Notes: generated from the letters alone by a model not told the origin. 64,000 bases of DNA from Thiorhodovibrio litoralis (GCF_033954455.1 NZ_CP121473.1:3024501-3088500), one strand, 5' to 3'. Counted from the first letter of the stretch, positions 26,059-34,750 are shown. Numbers and translations are program-made.

Positions 26059-27386
26059 GCAGTCGGGTCCGCGCGCTCGGCCTGCCGGACGGCGTTGCCG
26101 ATGACCTTTTCCACATCATCGAGCAACTGCCGGCGGCTGGCGGGAGTATCCAGGGTCGGGTAGCGCTCGCTGACCAGCCGATACAGCTCAGTAGCCCAGA
26201 TGGATTGCACCCCGAACACGGGTGCCAATTGTTCGATCAGCGCTAGGTCGGTTGCATGGTCTTCCGGTGTCGTTGGCAAAGCGGCAACCTCCCGTCCAGC
26301 GGCGCGCGCGAGACCCAGCGCGCTCTCGTTGGCATCAAAGTCTTTTGTCCACTGCTGTTGGATGTAGGCCAGCTCCGCGTCGCTGATTAACGGCCGCCCG
26401 ACGCGCCTTTCCAATTCCAGCAGGCGTTGCAGTATGGTCTTACGAGTCTCCGAGCGAAACGGGCCCGGTCCGACGCGGTTATCGCGGCGAAGGCCGTCGC
26501 GTTGTTCGTGGTCATCGCGGATCAACTTCAGCCAGTTGCGAAACTCGTTCAGCGGTTCCATCCAGGTCTCGCCCGAGTCGATGAAGCCGCGCATGGAACG
26601 GTCTTCCTTTACCACGGTGCAGGTCCAGCAGCCGAAACGGCTGCCGCCGCAAGAAGGCGTACCGAGGTCCAACACGACCGGGCATTCGCCGCCACTCGCC
26701 TGGCGATACAGGTTGAGCATGAAGTCGTGGCTGCCGCCCCAGGGAGGAGGATTATGCGAAAACAGATACTCCCAAACCGCATCAGTACTCCAGTCCGCAA
26801 TGGGTGTCATCACCAGCGCGTTGGGTATCTCGTGATGTGGGTTTAGGCCGCGCGCATTGGATTGTCGCGCCTCCATGCGTTGCGCCCGCCCGCTGCTCTC
26901 GTCCAGTCTTGTGCCCAGTAGCAACACGACGCTGCCGTGATCGCTTACGACATCGTCGATCACTGCGCGCGATGGCTTGATTTTCATTTTTGTCGTGCAC
27001 CAACGGAACCAGCGCGTCGGTGCCGGATAGCCCTTGCCGATCAGATTGCCCCAGAAACTCTGTTCGGGAAACGGCTGCACTCGGTGCACGGTAACAGATA
27101 TTCCGTGGGCGCTAGCGTGGGCGTCAAGCAGCGTTAGCCGTTCGGCGAGGTAATCCTCGACGTTTGGTGCTTCAACGCGGGTATCGGCGGCGACGACGTG
27201 GATTGGCTTGTTGGCCCCACGACCGAGTTCAAGCAATAATTCGTAGACCAGTTGAAGCACCAGCGTCGAGTCTTTACCGCCCGAGTAAGCGACAACCCAA
27301 GGACGCTGATCCGCGAGATAATGGTCACGAAGATTCCTCATCGTAACTTGTGCGCAGCTTTCCGTTGAAACAGAGCTTTCCTTCAT
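26055..27386 (-). CDS. dndC: DndC-like PAPS-reductase-family sulfurtransferase of DNA phosphorothioation
   Basis: DndC activates the DNA backbone with ATP and carries the sulfur. The PP-loop SGGKDST is at residues 35-41 after LADQRPWVVAY. Cys130 (WFRWCTTKMKIKP) and the cluster Cys235, Cys246, Cys253 and Cys256 (TPSCGGSRFGCWTC) match the Fe-S and catalytic Cys region of DndC. The conserved GTRLDESSGRA and ADWSTDAVWEYL blocks are also there. It is the first gene of the leftward operon dndC-dndD-ftsK-ATPase-DUF4435. The start is uncertain: ATG 27386 gives the usual short N-terminus, and ATGs at 27404, 27461 and 27542 extend it with sequence that does not look conserved. Confidence 0.9.
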   Translation of the reverse strand: MKESSVSTESCAQVTMRNLRDHYLADQRPWVVAYSGGKDSTLVLQLVYELLLELGRGANKPIHVVAADTRVEAPNVEDYLAERLTLLDAHASAHGISVTVHRVQPFPEQSFWGNLIGKGYPAPTRWFRWCTTKMKIKPSRAVIDDVVSDHGSVVLLLGTRLDESSGRAQRMEARQSNARGLNPHHEIPNALVMTPIADWSTDAVWEYLFSHNPPPWGGSHDFMLNLYRQASGGECPVVLDLGTPSCGGSRFGCWTCTVVKEDRSMRGFIDSGETWMEPLNEFRNWLKLIRDDHEQRDGLRRDNRVGPGPFRSETRKTILQRLLELERRVGRPLISDAELAYIQQQWTKDFDANESALGLARAAGREVAALPTTPEDHATDLALIEQLAPVFGVQSIWATELYRLVSERYPTLDTPASRRQLLDDVEKVIGNAVRQAERADPTA

Positions 27387-27748
27387 TAACGATGAGCAGC
27401 CCATTGGCGACCGATTGTTCTCCCAATTAGCAGCGACACGCTCGACGAAATCGTGTTCCATCAGGCTTGGACGACCCCGTACCCGTGGAACAATACCACA
27501 CATCGGCGCAGAGGTTGAGCAAATAAGGCTACCACAATCCACGTCTTAGGATTATTGTCGATTATGGAGCCTAGTGGACCAGCAAGCGGGGGTCAAGGTT
27601 AGGGTGAGCCCGCATCCAAGTCCGCCAATGTTCCAAAGCCAGACCTCGTGGGAACTTTGCCGGCCCCATATCCGTCACCGGGTAGCACTGACACCGATGA
27701 CATGGCATTCAGGCTATTCGCCACAGCGAGCCTTGTCTGGTACGACGG
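27387..27748. other. Right boundary of the island and leader of dndC; candidate promoter
   Basis: No supported gene lies between dndC and the truncated czcA copy. On the minus strand TTGACC (27591-27596) and TAGGCT (27568-27573) are 17 bases apart and could be a sigma-70 promoter for the operon, about 180 bases before the chosen start; this is a weak match. Part of the region may code for a longer DndC N-terminus. Recognisable CzcA homology resumes only at about 27757, so the junction between island DNA and the czcA copy lies near 27750. Confidence 0.4.
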
Positions 27749-28357
27749 TTGGGGCAAGAATTAGTCGGCTTTGTTGAGGAAGCGCCCACGCAAGTGGCTG
27801 CCGAGGTCGAGCTGCGGACCGGCTACTGGCTCGAGTGGGGCGGCGAGTTCGAGAATCAGCAGCGCGCTGCGGCACGCCTAGCCTTGGTGGTGCCCATCGC
27901 CATCGGGCTGATTTTTCTGATCCTGTTTTCCACCTTCCGCTCGGTGACCCAGGCGGTGCTCATCCTGGCCATGGTGCCCTTCGCCATGATCGGTGGCATC
28001 GTCGGACTCTTCGTCACCGGCGAGTACATGTCGGTGCCGGCCTCAGTCGGATTTATCGCCCTGCTCGGCATCGCCGTGCTCAATGGCGTGGTGATGCTGA
28101 CCTATTTCAATCAACTGCGCACCCTTGGTCGCCCCATTGCTGAAGTGGTGGTCGAAGGCGCCAAACGCCGTCTGCGCCCGGTGCTGATGACCGCCACCAC
28201 CGCCACCTTCGGCCTGGTACCGCTGCTGTTCGCCAGCGGCCCGGGCTCGGAGATCCAGCGCCCGCTAGCCATAGTGGTGATCGGCGGGCTGGTGTCCGCC
28301 ACCACGCTGACGCTGATCGTACTGCCGATGCTGTATCGGCGCTTTGGGGCGCGCTGA
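27749..28357 (+). pseudogene. 5'-truncated czcA copy (C-terminal ~200 codons) at the right end of the island
   Basis: The frame encodes only the last 200 residues of the RND pump (from LVGFVEEA to the normal C-terminus), covering TM8-TM12. It cannot be functional alone. The first 30 codons differ clearly from the left copy (EEAPTQVAAEVELRTGYW versus EEARAKVAEQVDLPTGYW), then the DNA becomes identical from 27950 onward. The divergent start shows it is not a simple copy of the left gene: it began as a different czcA allele and the middle was then homogenised or exchanged. Confidence 0.9.
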
Positions 28358-28690
28358 GCGTTGCAAAACCAGAAACCGACCTACCCCTAATCCACAGGCA
28401 CAACCCGCGATGTCCGATTGCCTCCTATCCCTGATCGTCGCCCCCGAAGCCGAAGACGCCGTCGCCGAATGGCTGCTCGATGACGAGACCATCCCCGGCT
28501 TCTCCAGCAGCCCCATCGCCGGGCATGGCTCTTCGGAATCCTCCATGACCCTTGCCGAACAGGTCGCCGGGCGCCGCCAGCGGGTGATGTTCTTCACCCA
28601 TCTGGAGCAATCCGTCGCCGAGCGGGTGCTCGAGCGCCTGCGCGAGGAACTCCCGGGCGCCGACATCCATTACTGGATGGTGCCAGTGCT
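27950..28690 (+). repeat. Right copy of long direct repeat flanking the dnd-like island
   Basis: This is identical over 741 bases to 19610-20350, including the non-coding bases between the two genes. The nearest differences are at 27949 on the left side and 28691, 28700 and 28704 on the right side, after which the flanks diverge completely. Confidence 0.95.
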
Positions 28691-28712
28691 GGTGGCGGGT
28701 CATCTGGGGTGA
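28410..28712 (+). CDS. DUF3240 family protein (second copy)
   Basis: The 100-residue product is identical to that of 20070-20372; the DNA differs only by three synonymous changes in the last eight codons. It follows the truncated czcA copy with the same 52-base gap. Because the truncated gene has lost its operon promoter, expression would need a new promoter from the island side. Function as for the first copy is unproven. Confidence 0.85.
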   Translation: MSDCLLSLIVAPEAEDAVAEWLLDDETIPGFSSSPIAGHGSSESSMTLAEQVAGRRQRVMFFTHLEQSVAERVLERLREELPGADIHYWMVPVLVAGHLG

Positions 28713-28853
28713 TCAATCGGTCGCCAGCGCGCGATGACCAGCGCCGCTGCTCAGCCAGTCTTTCATCGCCGATAAGGCTAGCAGGTTGAATTTGATCTTC
28801 TCGGCTCCATCAAGCCTCAGATAGGTTTGCATCACCCATCATAGGAGGTCGGA

Positions 28854-29279
28854 ATGAATTGGAAAGAACAACTTGATAAGGCCGTCGCCACTGTCAGGGA
28901 CGCGGCCGAAAGCGACCGGGCGCGCCAGATTGCCGATCAGGCTAAAGCGACGGCGAGTTCCCTGCTCGACCGGGCCAAGGCCGGCGCCATCGGCGCGGCC
29001 CAGACCTTTGTCGAGGCAAACCGTGATCCGTCCGCGCTTGAGGTGAAATTCCTGCACGCCCAGCTCACGGTGGTCTCGCCCGCCGATGGTTTGACCATCA
29101 CTCGCCCCCAGGAAGGCTCCCTGGTCATCGACGACGGGCAGGGTAACGGGCTAGTTGTTAATGCCGCCGCTGATCCTGCCTTTATCGTCGATCGCATCGG
29201 CCAAGTGACCCAGATCAGCGGAAACACCTACGATCTTGGCGCCGAGGACAGTGTCAACCTTGTCGTCACCAAGTTCTGA
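28854..29279 (+). CDS. Hypothetical 141-residue protein with amphipathic N-terminus
   Basis: I recognise no family. The first 65 residues are Ala/Lys/Glu/Gln-rich amphipathic helix (AKATASSLLDRAKAGAIGAA), resembling helical repeats that lie on membranes or form bundles. The rest (VKFLHAQLTVVSPADGLTI ... EGSLVIDDGQGNGLVVNAAADP ... SGNTYDLGAEDSVNLVVTKF) alternates strands and turns like a small beta domain. No signal peptide or transmembrane segment. A very good ribosome binding site (AGGAGGTCGGA) precedes the ATG at 28854. It has its own 5' region and is probably the first gene of the original chromosome beyond the duplication. Confidence 0.7.
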   Translation: MNWKEQLDKAVATVRDAAESDRARQIADQAKATASSLLDRAKAGAIGAAQTFVEANRDPSALEVKFLHAQLTVVSPADGLTITRPQEGSLVIDDGQGNGLVVNAAADPAFIVDRIGQVTQISGNTYDLGAEDSVNLVVTKF

Positions 29280-29420
29280 CAAGAGCGCGCGGCCTCTCGG
29301 GTCGGGGCCGCTCATGTTCCATGCAGGCATTAGGGAACCCGGCCGCGGCCAGAAGTGGCAGCTCGGTTCGCATGGTTGAAGACGCAATCGCCGTCAATCC
29401 AGCCCCCGGATGCGGGCAGG

Positions 29421-30275
29421 TTATCGGGTCGCGCGGCGGCGGCGTTCAAGCATTACCAGTCCAATGCCGCCGAGCACGGCGGCAGAGGCAATCAGCAGGC
29501 GCAATGTCATCGGCTCGCGGAGCAGGACGACCCCACCGATGGCGACAATGACCGGCACGCTGAGCTGAACCGTCGCGGCACTGAAGGCGGGCAAGTGCGG
29601 CATGATGCTGTACCAGAGCGCATAACCAAGCGCGGAGGTGACAGCGCCAGACGTGACCGCGTACCCAACACCAATGGGATCGAGCGATCTTTCAGTGAAC
29701 AGTAACAGACTCAGTAACAAGGTAATCGGCACAGTGCGCGCGAAGTTACCGGCAGTGACCCGGGTCGGATCACCAGCACCCTTGCCGCGCACAGAGTAGA
29801 CTCCCCAACCGATGCCGGCGCCGATCATCATCATTGCGCCGAGCAGCGGAGGCGCCGAAAGCCCCGGCAGCAGCAAAATTGCCAGGCCGCTGAACGCGAG
29901 CAGCACACCCACCAGCTGAACCGCGTCGAGCCGTTCGCCCTGGCGCACGCCGATGGCGATCATGGTGACCTGCACCGCCCCGAATAACAGCAGTGCCCCC
30001 GTGGCGGCCGTCAGGCTCAGGTAGGCGAAGGAAAAGAGCGCGGCATAGCCAAAGAGCGCAAACGCAGAAGGCCAATTACCAGAGCCAGCGCTCCGCAGCC
30101 GCCCGCTAAACCACAAAAGCACCCAGAGCATCAGCGCCCCGGAGAGCAGGCGCAGGCTGGTGAAGCTGGCGGGGTCGATCGCGGTATCCCTCAACGCGGC
30201 GCGACATAACCAGGAATTTGCCGCGAGCGGAATCATGGCGAAGGCTGTGAGCGCAATCAGGCGAGCTCTCGACAT
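29421..30275 (-). CDS. EamA/DMT-superfamily transporter
   Basis: A 284-residue protein with about ten hydrophobic helices in two EamA repeats, the layout of the drug/metabolite transporter superfamily. The start (LIALTAFAMIPLAANSWLCRAAL) and the second-half motif YALWYSIMPHLPAFSAATVQLSVPVIVAIGG are typical; the C-terminus is short and basic (LERRRRATR). Members export amino acids, drugs or metabolites; the substrate is unknown. It is isolated from its neighbours by gaps of about 140 and 240 bases. Confidence 0.88.
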   Translation of the reverse strand: MSRARLIALTAFAMIPLAANSWLCRAALRDTAIDPASFTSLRLLSGALMLWVLLWFSGRLRSAGSGNWPSAFALFGYAALFSFAYLSLTAATGALLLFGAVQVTMIAIGVRQGERLDAVQLVGVLLAFSGLAILLLPGLSAPPLLGAMMMIGAGIGWGVYSVRGKGAGDPTRVTAGNFARTVPITLLLSLLLFTERSLDPIGVGYAVTSGAVTSALGYALWYSIMPHLPAFSAATVQLSVPVIVAIGGVVLLREPMTLRLLIASAAVLGGIGLVMLERRRRATR

Positions 30276-30512
30276 TCACCGCCTCCGGTTTTCATTATCA
30301 CGCTCAATCACATCGTCCAACTCGCCAAGCCGGCGCAGGCAGGCTTCAGATCCTCCAGAGGATCCGGCCATTGGTCAATCTTAGCTGATAGGCGGCCTGC
30401 AAGCGGGGAAAAACGCCGTGCGTGGTGAAAGCCGGCGATTAGGGCCGAGTGCGATGCGCTCAGGGCACCCGTGATTCGAGGCACCCTGAGCAAACGCTGT
30501 CGTTTCCTCCCC

Positions 30513-33188
30513 CTAGTCGTCTTGCTCCCCACGACTGAGCACCAAGTTGCGCTCCGGGCGGGAGAAATTGTGGCAGGCGGCGCAGTCCTTGCCTTCTTTG
30601 CGCACATGCCGCTCATGCACCCCGTTAAAGTCGCGGTCCTCGCGCTCGTTCTCGTGGCACTGGGTGCAGATGGCGTCCAGATTCCCGTTCAGGTCGGTAA
30701 CGCGCGTCCCAATGACCGCGCTTGGCAGGGTTCTGAGTCCATAGCCCATACTGGCCAGGTCGAGTTGCTCGGGGCCGCCGCTCAGTGCGCCGTGACAGGA
30801 GCCGCAGCCGCGCGCATCGCCACCTAGGGCATTATCCTCAGGCTCAACGCCGTGGTTGATGGTCTGGTAGGTAAACACCGGCACGATTGAGGTGTTCGGC
30901 GGCATTTCCAGATCGCCCGGTATTCCGGTGCAGACGCTGCTGACCAGGGCATTGGGCTCATCCAGACCAAGCCCCACCGCGACGGCGCGACAGAAGCTGC
31001 CAGTGCGGAAGAACTCGAAGGTTGAGTGACCGACCAGCTTGTTGTCGATTTCATTGCGGGCCAGCTTGCTCCAGTGCGGTTTCATCGGATAGAGCTTGGC
31101 AGCTGAGCTAGACACATCGCCGTTGGGCTGGCCCAGGACGTAGGCCGGGTCGCCGGCGTTGAAGTTGCCGGCGAAACTCGCCGCGACTGTTGCATCCAGC
31201 GGAACCGTCGGCACGCCGTCCAGGGACTCTTCCAGGTAGAGCACCTCGCTGGTGCCATCGAACCAGGCGTAGGTCGGGATCAGCGACTCAGCGCCAAGTC
31301 CGCCCTTGTCCTCACGCGGCAGCCAGCCGCCACGCCCATTGCAAGCCGCCGCTGATGGATGCGGGTCCTGCCAATCGCGTGCCACCTCGGTGCCGACATT
31401 GGCTTTGGCATAGGATGGGATGTGGCAGGTCTGACAGGCGACCTTCATGGCATGCTTGTCACGGCTGCCGCCATCGGTGTTGCTGAAGTCGCCATGCGGG
31501 CGATTGTCGTGACAGCCACCCGTCTCACAGGTGAAGCGTTCTGCCACGTCATTGGGCCTGAGATCGAGACCGCGGCCGCGCATCCGGTGCCCCTCGCCTG
31601 CATCGCCAACGGCGTTGTGGCAATCCGAACAGGTCATATCCTCACCCTGTGGGCTCATGTGCATGTCGAGCGTGATGCTGGGGCTCGCGTTCTCTTTGGC
31701 CATGTCGCCGCGCTTGGTTCCGTCACCGCCTCCAGCGCCGGCGTGGCAACTGAGGCATGACTTCCGCGTGGTGGCATGGACGTTTTGGGCCGCTTGCAGC
31801 GTGGTGATAGCCATGGGTGTCATGGGCACCTCAGCCGGAAGGGTATCGCTACCGGCAGTCAGGAATTGGAAGTCCCCACTGACGGGGTCAACCCGGGGAA
31901 TGCCGGAGAAGCCAGTGCGTAACAGCGCGGCACCGTCGAATCGCTCCAGGTTTCCATCCGCATCCTCGGTCATGTTCAGCAGCGAGAAATTCTCGAAGCC
32001 CAAGCCACTCGCGGTCCAGTCCGGGAAGCGTTTGTAGACTTCCTGGTGGCAGGTGAGGCAGTCAATGTTGGCCAGTTGAGCATGGGCCTCGGCGGAGGCG
32101 GGATCGAGCTGCTCGAACTGGGACTGCGCCATGGGGAAGCGGCCGTTGCCGACGTGACAGCCGGCGCAGGTAAAGCGCGGTGAGTTCTCATGGGTGCCGC
32201 AGTAGGTGTTGATGCCCGTGGCGACCAGATCGCCGGCGGCCTTCGCTGGGCGCTCGCCGGCGGCGGCAAAGTAGCCTGGAATGTTGGTGGTGTAATCAAA
32301 GCGACCGCCTTGCTGATAGTGCACCGAGCCGTGCATATCGCGCGCCGCACCCTCGTGGCAAGCGACGCAGACCTCGGGGCCTGAGTAGGCGGTGATGTTG
32401 CAGTGCTCGGAGATGGATGACGTGCAGCCCACAGGGGTGTTGGTGACGCTTGCCGTGGTGATCGATGGGCCTGAAACGGCGCCCTGGTTGTCGGTGACAG
32501 TCAGGGTAACCTGGTAGGTTCCGGGCGCTCCGTAGGTATAGCTCGGATTGGCCTCCGAACTGGTTCCGCCATCGCCGAACGTCCAGGCGTAGCCGGTGAT
32601 GTTACCGTCGGGAGCCGTCGAACCGGCACTGCTGAAGCTGATCGCTGCGCCCGGTGTGGCGCTGTAGGGACCGTTGGCATTTGGGTTGGCGTTACCGTCG
32701 CCGCCTGGGGGTGGATTGCCGCCGCCACCATCTCCGGAGCCTTTGGGCGCGCAATCAGAAGGCGCGCGATCGACATCACGCTCGGCCGTCTGGCCGTCGG
32801 ACTGGATGGCACGCACGCGGCATGGCACTGGGCTGGGGCGTTCCTCCTTAATCGACCAGGAGCCATCGCGGCTCTCGGCCTCGTCGCTGCCGAGCCGCTG
32901 TTCGGGATCATAGGCATTGACCAAGGTGACGCGTGATCGGGAGGCAGCGGTTCCCGAGGCGCGAAGGCGTCGCTCCTCGCTGTCCCAAGATGCGCGTTCG
33001 ATGGTGATCTGGCCGCTGGAGTCGCCATGATCGCTGTGGTCGTCATCGTCATCATCGGCAAGAGCCAGCGCTGGCAACAGGAATGCGACGGTTGCAAGCA
33101 CGATAAGCGCCAACCAAGCTCTTGCGCTGAGTCGCTGCTGGTGCCGTGGCGGGGCTTCGGGAACCTGGTAGTTTTCGACTGTCTTCAT
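30513..33188 (-). CDS. PKD-domain multihaem c-type cytochrome (ten candidate haem sites)
   Basis: An 891-residue exported cytochrome. After the signal peptide (AWLALIVLATVAFLLPALALA) comes an Asp/His stretch (ADDDDDDHSDHGD), a beta region, a Gly/Pro/Asn-rich linker, and one PKD domain (about 170-255; AWTFGDGGTSSEANPSYTYG). Then follow nine CxxCH haem sites (starting at residues 274, 341, 377, 478, 520, 585, 795, 841, 869) and one CX4CH site (CETGGCH, 554-560). It probably moves electrons outside the inner membrane, for which the divergent hydrogenase cluster is a likely partner. ATG 33188 is fixed by AGAGGAGAG upstream; a 12-codon extension is unlikely. A 17-bp element shared with the hydrogenase promoter lies about 60 bases upstream. 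I cannot place it in a named cytochrome family. Confidence 0.88.
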   Translation of the reverse strand: MKTVENYQVPEAPPRHQQRLSARAWLALIVLATVAFLLPALALADDDDDDHSDHGDSSGQITIERASWDSEERRLRASGTAASRSRVTLVNAYDPEQRLGSDEAESRDGSWSIKEERPSPVPCRVRAIQSDGQTAERDVDRAPSDCAPKGSGDGGGGNPPPGGDGNANPNANGPYSATPGAAISFSSAGSTAPDGNITGYAWTFGDGGTSSEANPSYTYGAPGTYQVTLTVTDNQGAVSGPSITTASVTNTPVGCTSSISEHCNITAYSGPEVCVACHEGAARDMHGSVHYQQGGRFDYTTNIPGYFAAAGERPAKAAGDLVATGINTYCGTHENSPRFTCAGCHVGNGRFPMAQSQFEQLDPASAEAHAQLANIDCLTCHQEVYKRFPDWTASGLGFENFSLLNMTEDADGNLERFDGAALLRTGFSGIPRVDPVSGDFQFLTAGSDTLPAEVPMTPMAITTLQAAQNVHATTRKSCLSCHAGAGGGDGTKRGDMAKENASPSITLDMHMSPQGEDMTCSDCHNAVGDAGEGHRMRGRGLDLRPNDVAERFTCETGGCHDNRPHGDFSNTDGGSRDKHAMKVACQTCHIPSYAKANVGTEVARDWQDPHPSAAACNGRGGWLPREDKGGLGAESLIPTYAWFDGTSEVLYLEESLDGVPTVPLDATVAASFAGNFNAGDPAYVLGQPNGDVSSSAAKLYPMKPHWSKLARNEIDNKLVGHSTFEFFRTGSFCRAVAVGLGLDEPNALVSSVCTGIPGDLEMPPNTSIVPVFTYQTINHGVEPEDNALGGDARGCGSCHGALSGGPEQLDLASMGYGLRTLPSAVIGTRVTDLNGNLDAICTQCHENEREDRDFNGVHERHVRKEGKDCAACHNFSRPERNLVLSRGEQDD

Positions 33189-33246
33189 CACGCTCTCCTC
33201 TGGAATGTCAGAACCTATCTCCACGCTGACAGGCTAACCCGCGCTG

Positions 33247-33264
33247 CCTTAAGAAAACCTTAAG
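33247..33264 (-). promoter_or_regulatory. Response-regulator operator upstream of the multihaem cytochrome
   Basis: On the minus strand this reads CTTAAGGTTTTCTTAAGG, a TTAAG direct repeat with an 11-bp period, 59 bases before the cytochrome start. The same 17 bases TTAAGGTTTTCTTAAGG occur on the plus strand before the hydrogenase genes (35548-35564). Direct repeats at one helical turn are the usual target of OmpR-family regulators, and the regulator gene of that type lies between the two sites. Confidence 0.75.
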
Positions 33265-33370
33265 ACCAGGGGCGTTTTGCCGAGCAACGGAGAGCGGAGT
33301 CGATAAAGGTGACGGGGTTCGCAGTTCTATTGAGCGATTTGCAATTGGCGATTGGCGAGCGGCGGCGGGC

Positions 33371-34750
33371 TTATACCAAGCGGCGGAAGCGGACTTCGAC
33401 GAGCAGCCCCGCGCCAGTGTCGGAGCCAGTCTCGGTGCCAGTTTCTGCGCCAGCGTCGGCATCAAGCAGCTCGATGTCGGTGTCGTAGAGATCACAGATC
33501 CGACGCACAATCGAGAGACCCAGCCCGGCGCCAGGCTCGCTCTGACCCACCGGTCGATAGAAGCGATCGAAAACGCGCGCGCGGTTCGCGGCTGGAATGC
33601 CAGGCCCGGAGTCCAGGACATGAAGCAGCAGATGATCGCGTCTCGCCAGGACCATAACCTGCACCTGCCCGCCCGCAGGGCTGTACTTGATGGCGTTGTC
33701 CAGCAGATTGCCGAGCAGGATCGCGAGCGGTGACGGCGGAATATCGGCAAGCGCGTCTTCGCCGGGAGGCGTCTTCAACGTTAGAGTGATCTTTTTGGCT
33801 TGCGCGACGGGTGACTTGTCCTCCACGACCTGAGCGGCCACCGCGATGAGCGAGCAGTTGAGCGCCTCGCCATCGCTCACCCGCTGGTGCAGACGCGAGA
33901 GAATCAGCAACTGCGAGATCAAGTGGCTCGCCCGGTCAATGCCGCGGATGAGCTGCGCTAAGGCCTGGTCGCGCTCTTGCCGATCCTGGCTACGCTGGGC
34001 GATCTGCGCATGGGTGCGAATCGCGGCGAAGGGGGTGCGCAGCTCGTGCGAGGCATCGGCGGCGAAATGCCGCTCGGCGCTCAGCGCCCGATCCAGCCGC
34101 TTCATGAGTCCATTCAGCGCGGCGGTCAGCGGGCGAATCTCGGCCGGGATGCTGCGCATTTCAATCGGGTCGAGCTGTTCGGCCGAGCGATGGGTGATCT
34201 GGCTGCGCAGACGCCGCAGCGGACGCAGCCCCTCGGTCACCGCCAGCCAGATCAGCAGCACGGAAAGCGGCAGCGACCACAGTATCGGGCTCAGCGCATG
34301 GAGCGTCAGGTACTCGATCAGCTCCTGGCGAATGGCGTAGCTCTGGCCGACATAAAGGATTTCGCCCGCCTGATCCGTCGGCAGCCCGAACACGCGCCAC
34401 TGCGTATCGGCGATGTCGTGGTTGGAAAACCCCGGCGTATGGCCAAGCGGCACTTCGGGCGCCGCACCAAAGCTGCTGATGAGCGTCTCTTCACGCCAGA
34501 GCTGAAAACTGATCATCGACTCATAGGCGTGACCAATCGGCGAGAGTGCCTGGGAGGCAGTGACGACATCGGGCAGGTTGCCGGCCCGCGTGATCTGTCG
34601 TAACACATGCGCAGTCTGGGCCAGTTGGGCGTCCATCAGCTCGCCGACTTCGTGGTTGGAACGATTGACGGAGATGACCGCGACAGCGATCCAAGTCGTC
34701 GCCCAGACCACGAGCAGCGAGAGCAAAAGCCGGTGTCGAATGGAATTCAT
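33371..34750 (-). CDS. Sensor histidine kinase (QseC/TctE-like)
   Basis: A 459-residue kinase: TM1 (RLLLSLLVVWATTWIAVAVISV), a periplasmic sensor of about 130 residues, TM2 (LSPILWSLPLSVLLIWLAVTEGL), a HAMP-type linker, an H-box FAADASHELRTPFAAIRTHAQ, N-box LGNLLDNAIKYSPAGG, G1 VLDSGPGIP and G2 GAGLGLSIV. The overall order and the LRRLRSQI linker are QseC-like. The last residues (DADAGAETGTETGSDTGAG) form a low-complexity tail. Its ATG overlaps the regulator stop by four bases. The signal is unknown; the shared operator beside its operon ties it to hydrogen/electron-transfer genes. Confidence 0.93.
   Translation of the reverse strand: MNSIRHRLLLSLLVVWATTWIAVAVISVNRSNHEVGELMDAQLAQTAHVLRQITRAGNLPDVVTASQALSPIGHAYESMISFQLWREETLISSFGAAPEVPLGHTPGFSNHDIADTQWRVFGLPTDQAGEILYVGQSYAIRQELIEYLTLHALSPILWSLPLSVLLIWLAVTEGLRPLRRLRSQITHRSAEQLDPIEMRSIPAEIRPLTAALNGLMKRLDRALSAERHFAADASHELRTPFAAIRTHAQIAQRSQDRQERDQALAQLIRGIDRASHLISQLLILSRLHQRVSDGEALNCSLIAVAAQVVEDKSPVAQAKKITLTLKTPPGEDALADIPPSPLAILLGNLLDNAIKYSPAGGQVQVMVLARRDHLLLHVLDSGPGIPAANRARVFDRFYRPVGQSEPGAGLGLSIVRRICDLYDTDIELLDADAGAETGTETGSDTGAGLLVEVRFRRLV

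Noticed and set aside
29289-29311. Hairpin GCGGCC / GGCCGC after the 141-residue hypothetical gene as a terminator
   Set aside because: There is no T-run and the loop is long (11 bases); GC-rich DNA makes such pairs by chance.
30276-30512. A possible short gene in the gap between the EamA transporter and the cytochrome
   Set aside because: Frames on both strands here have no recognisable protein features, no ribosome binding site and look like shadows of neighbouring composition.
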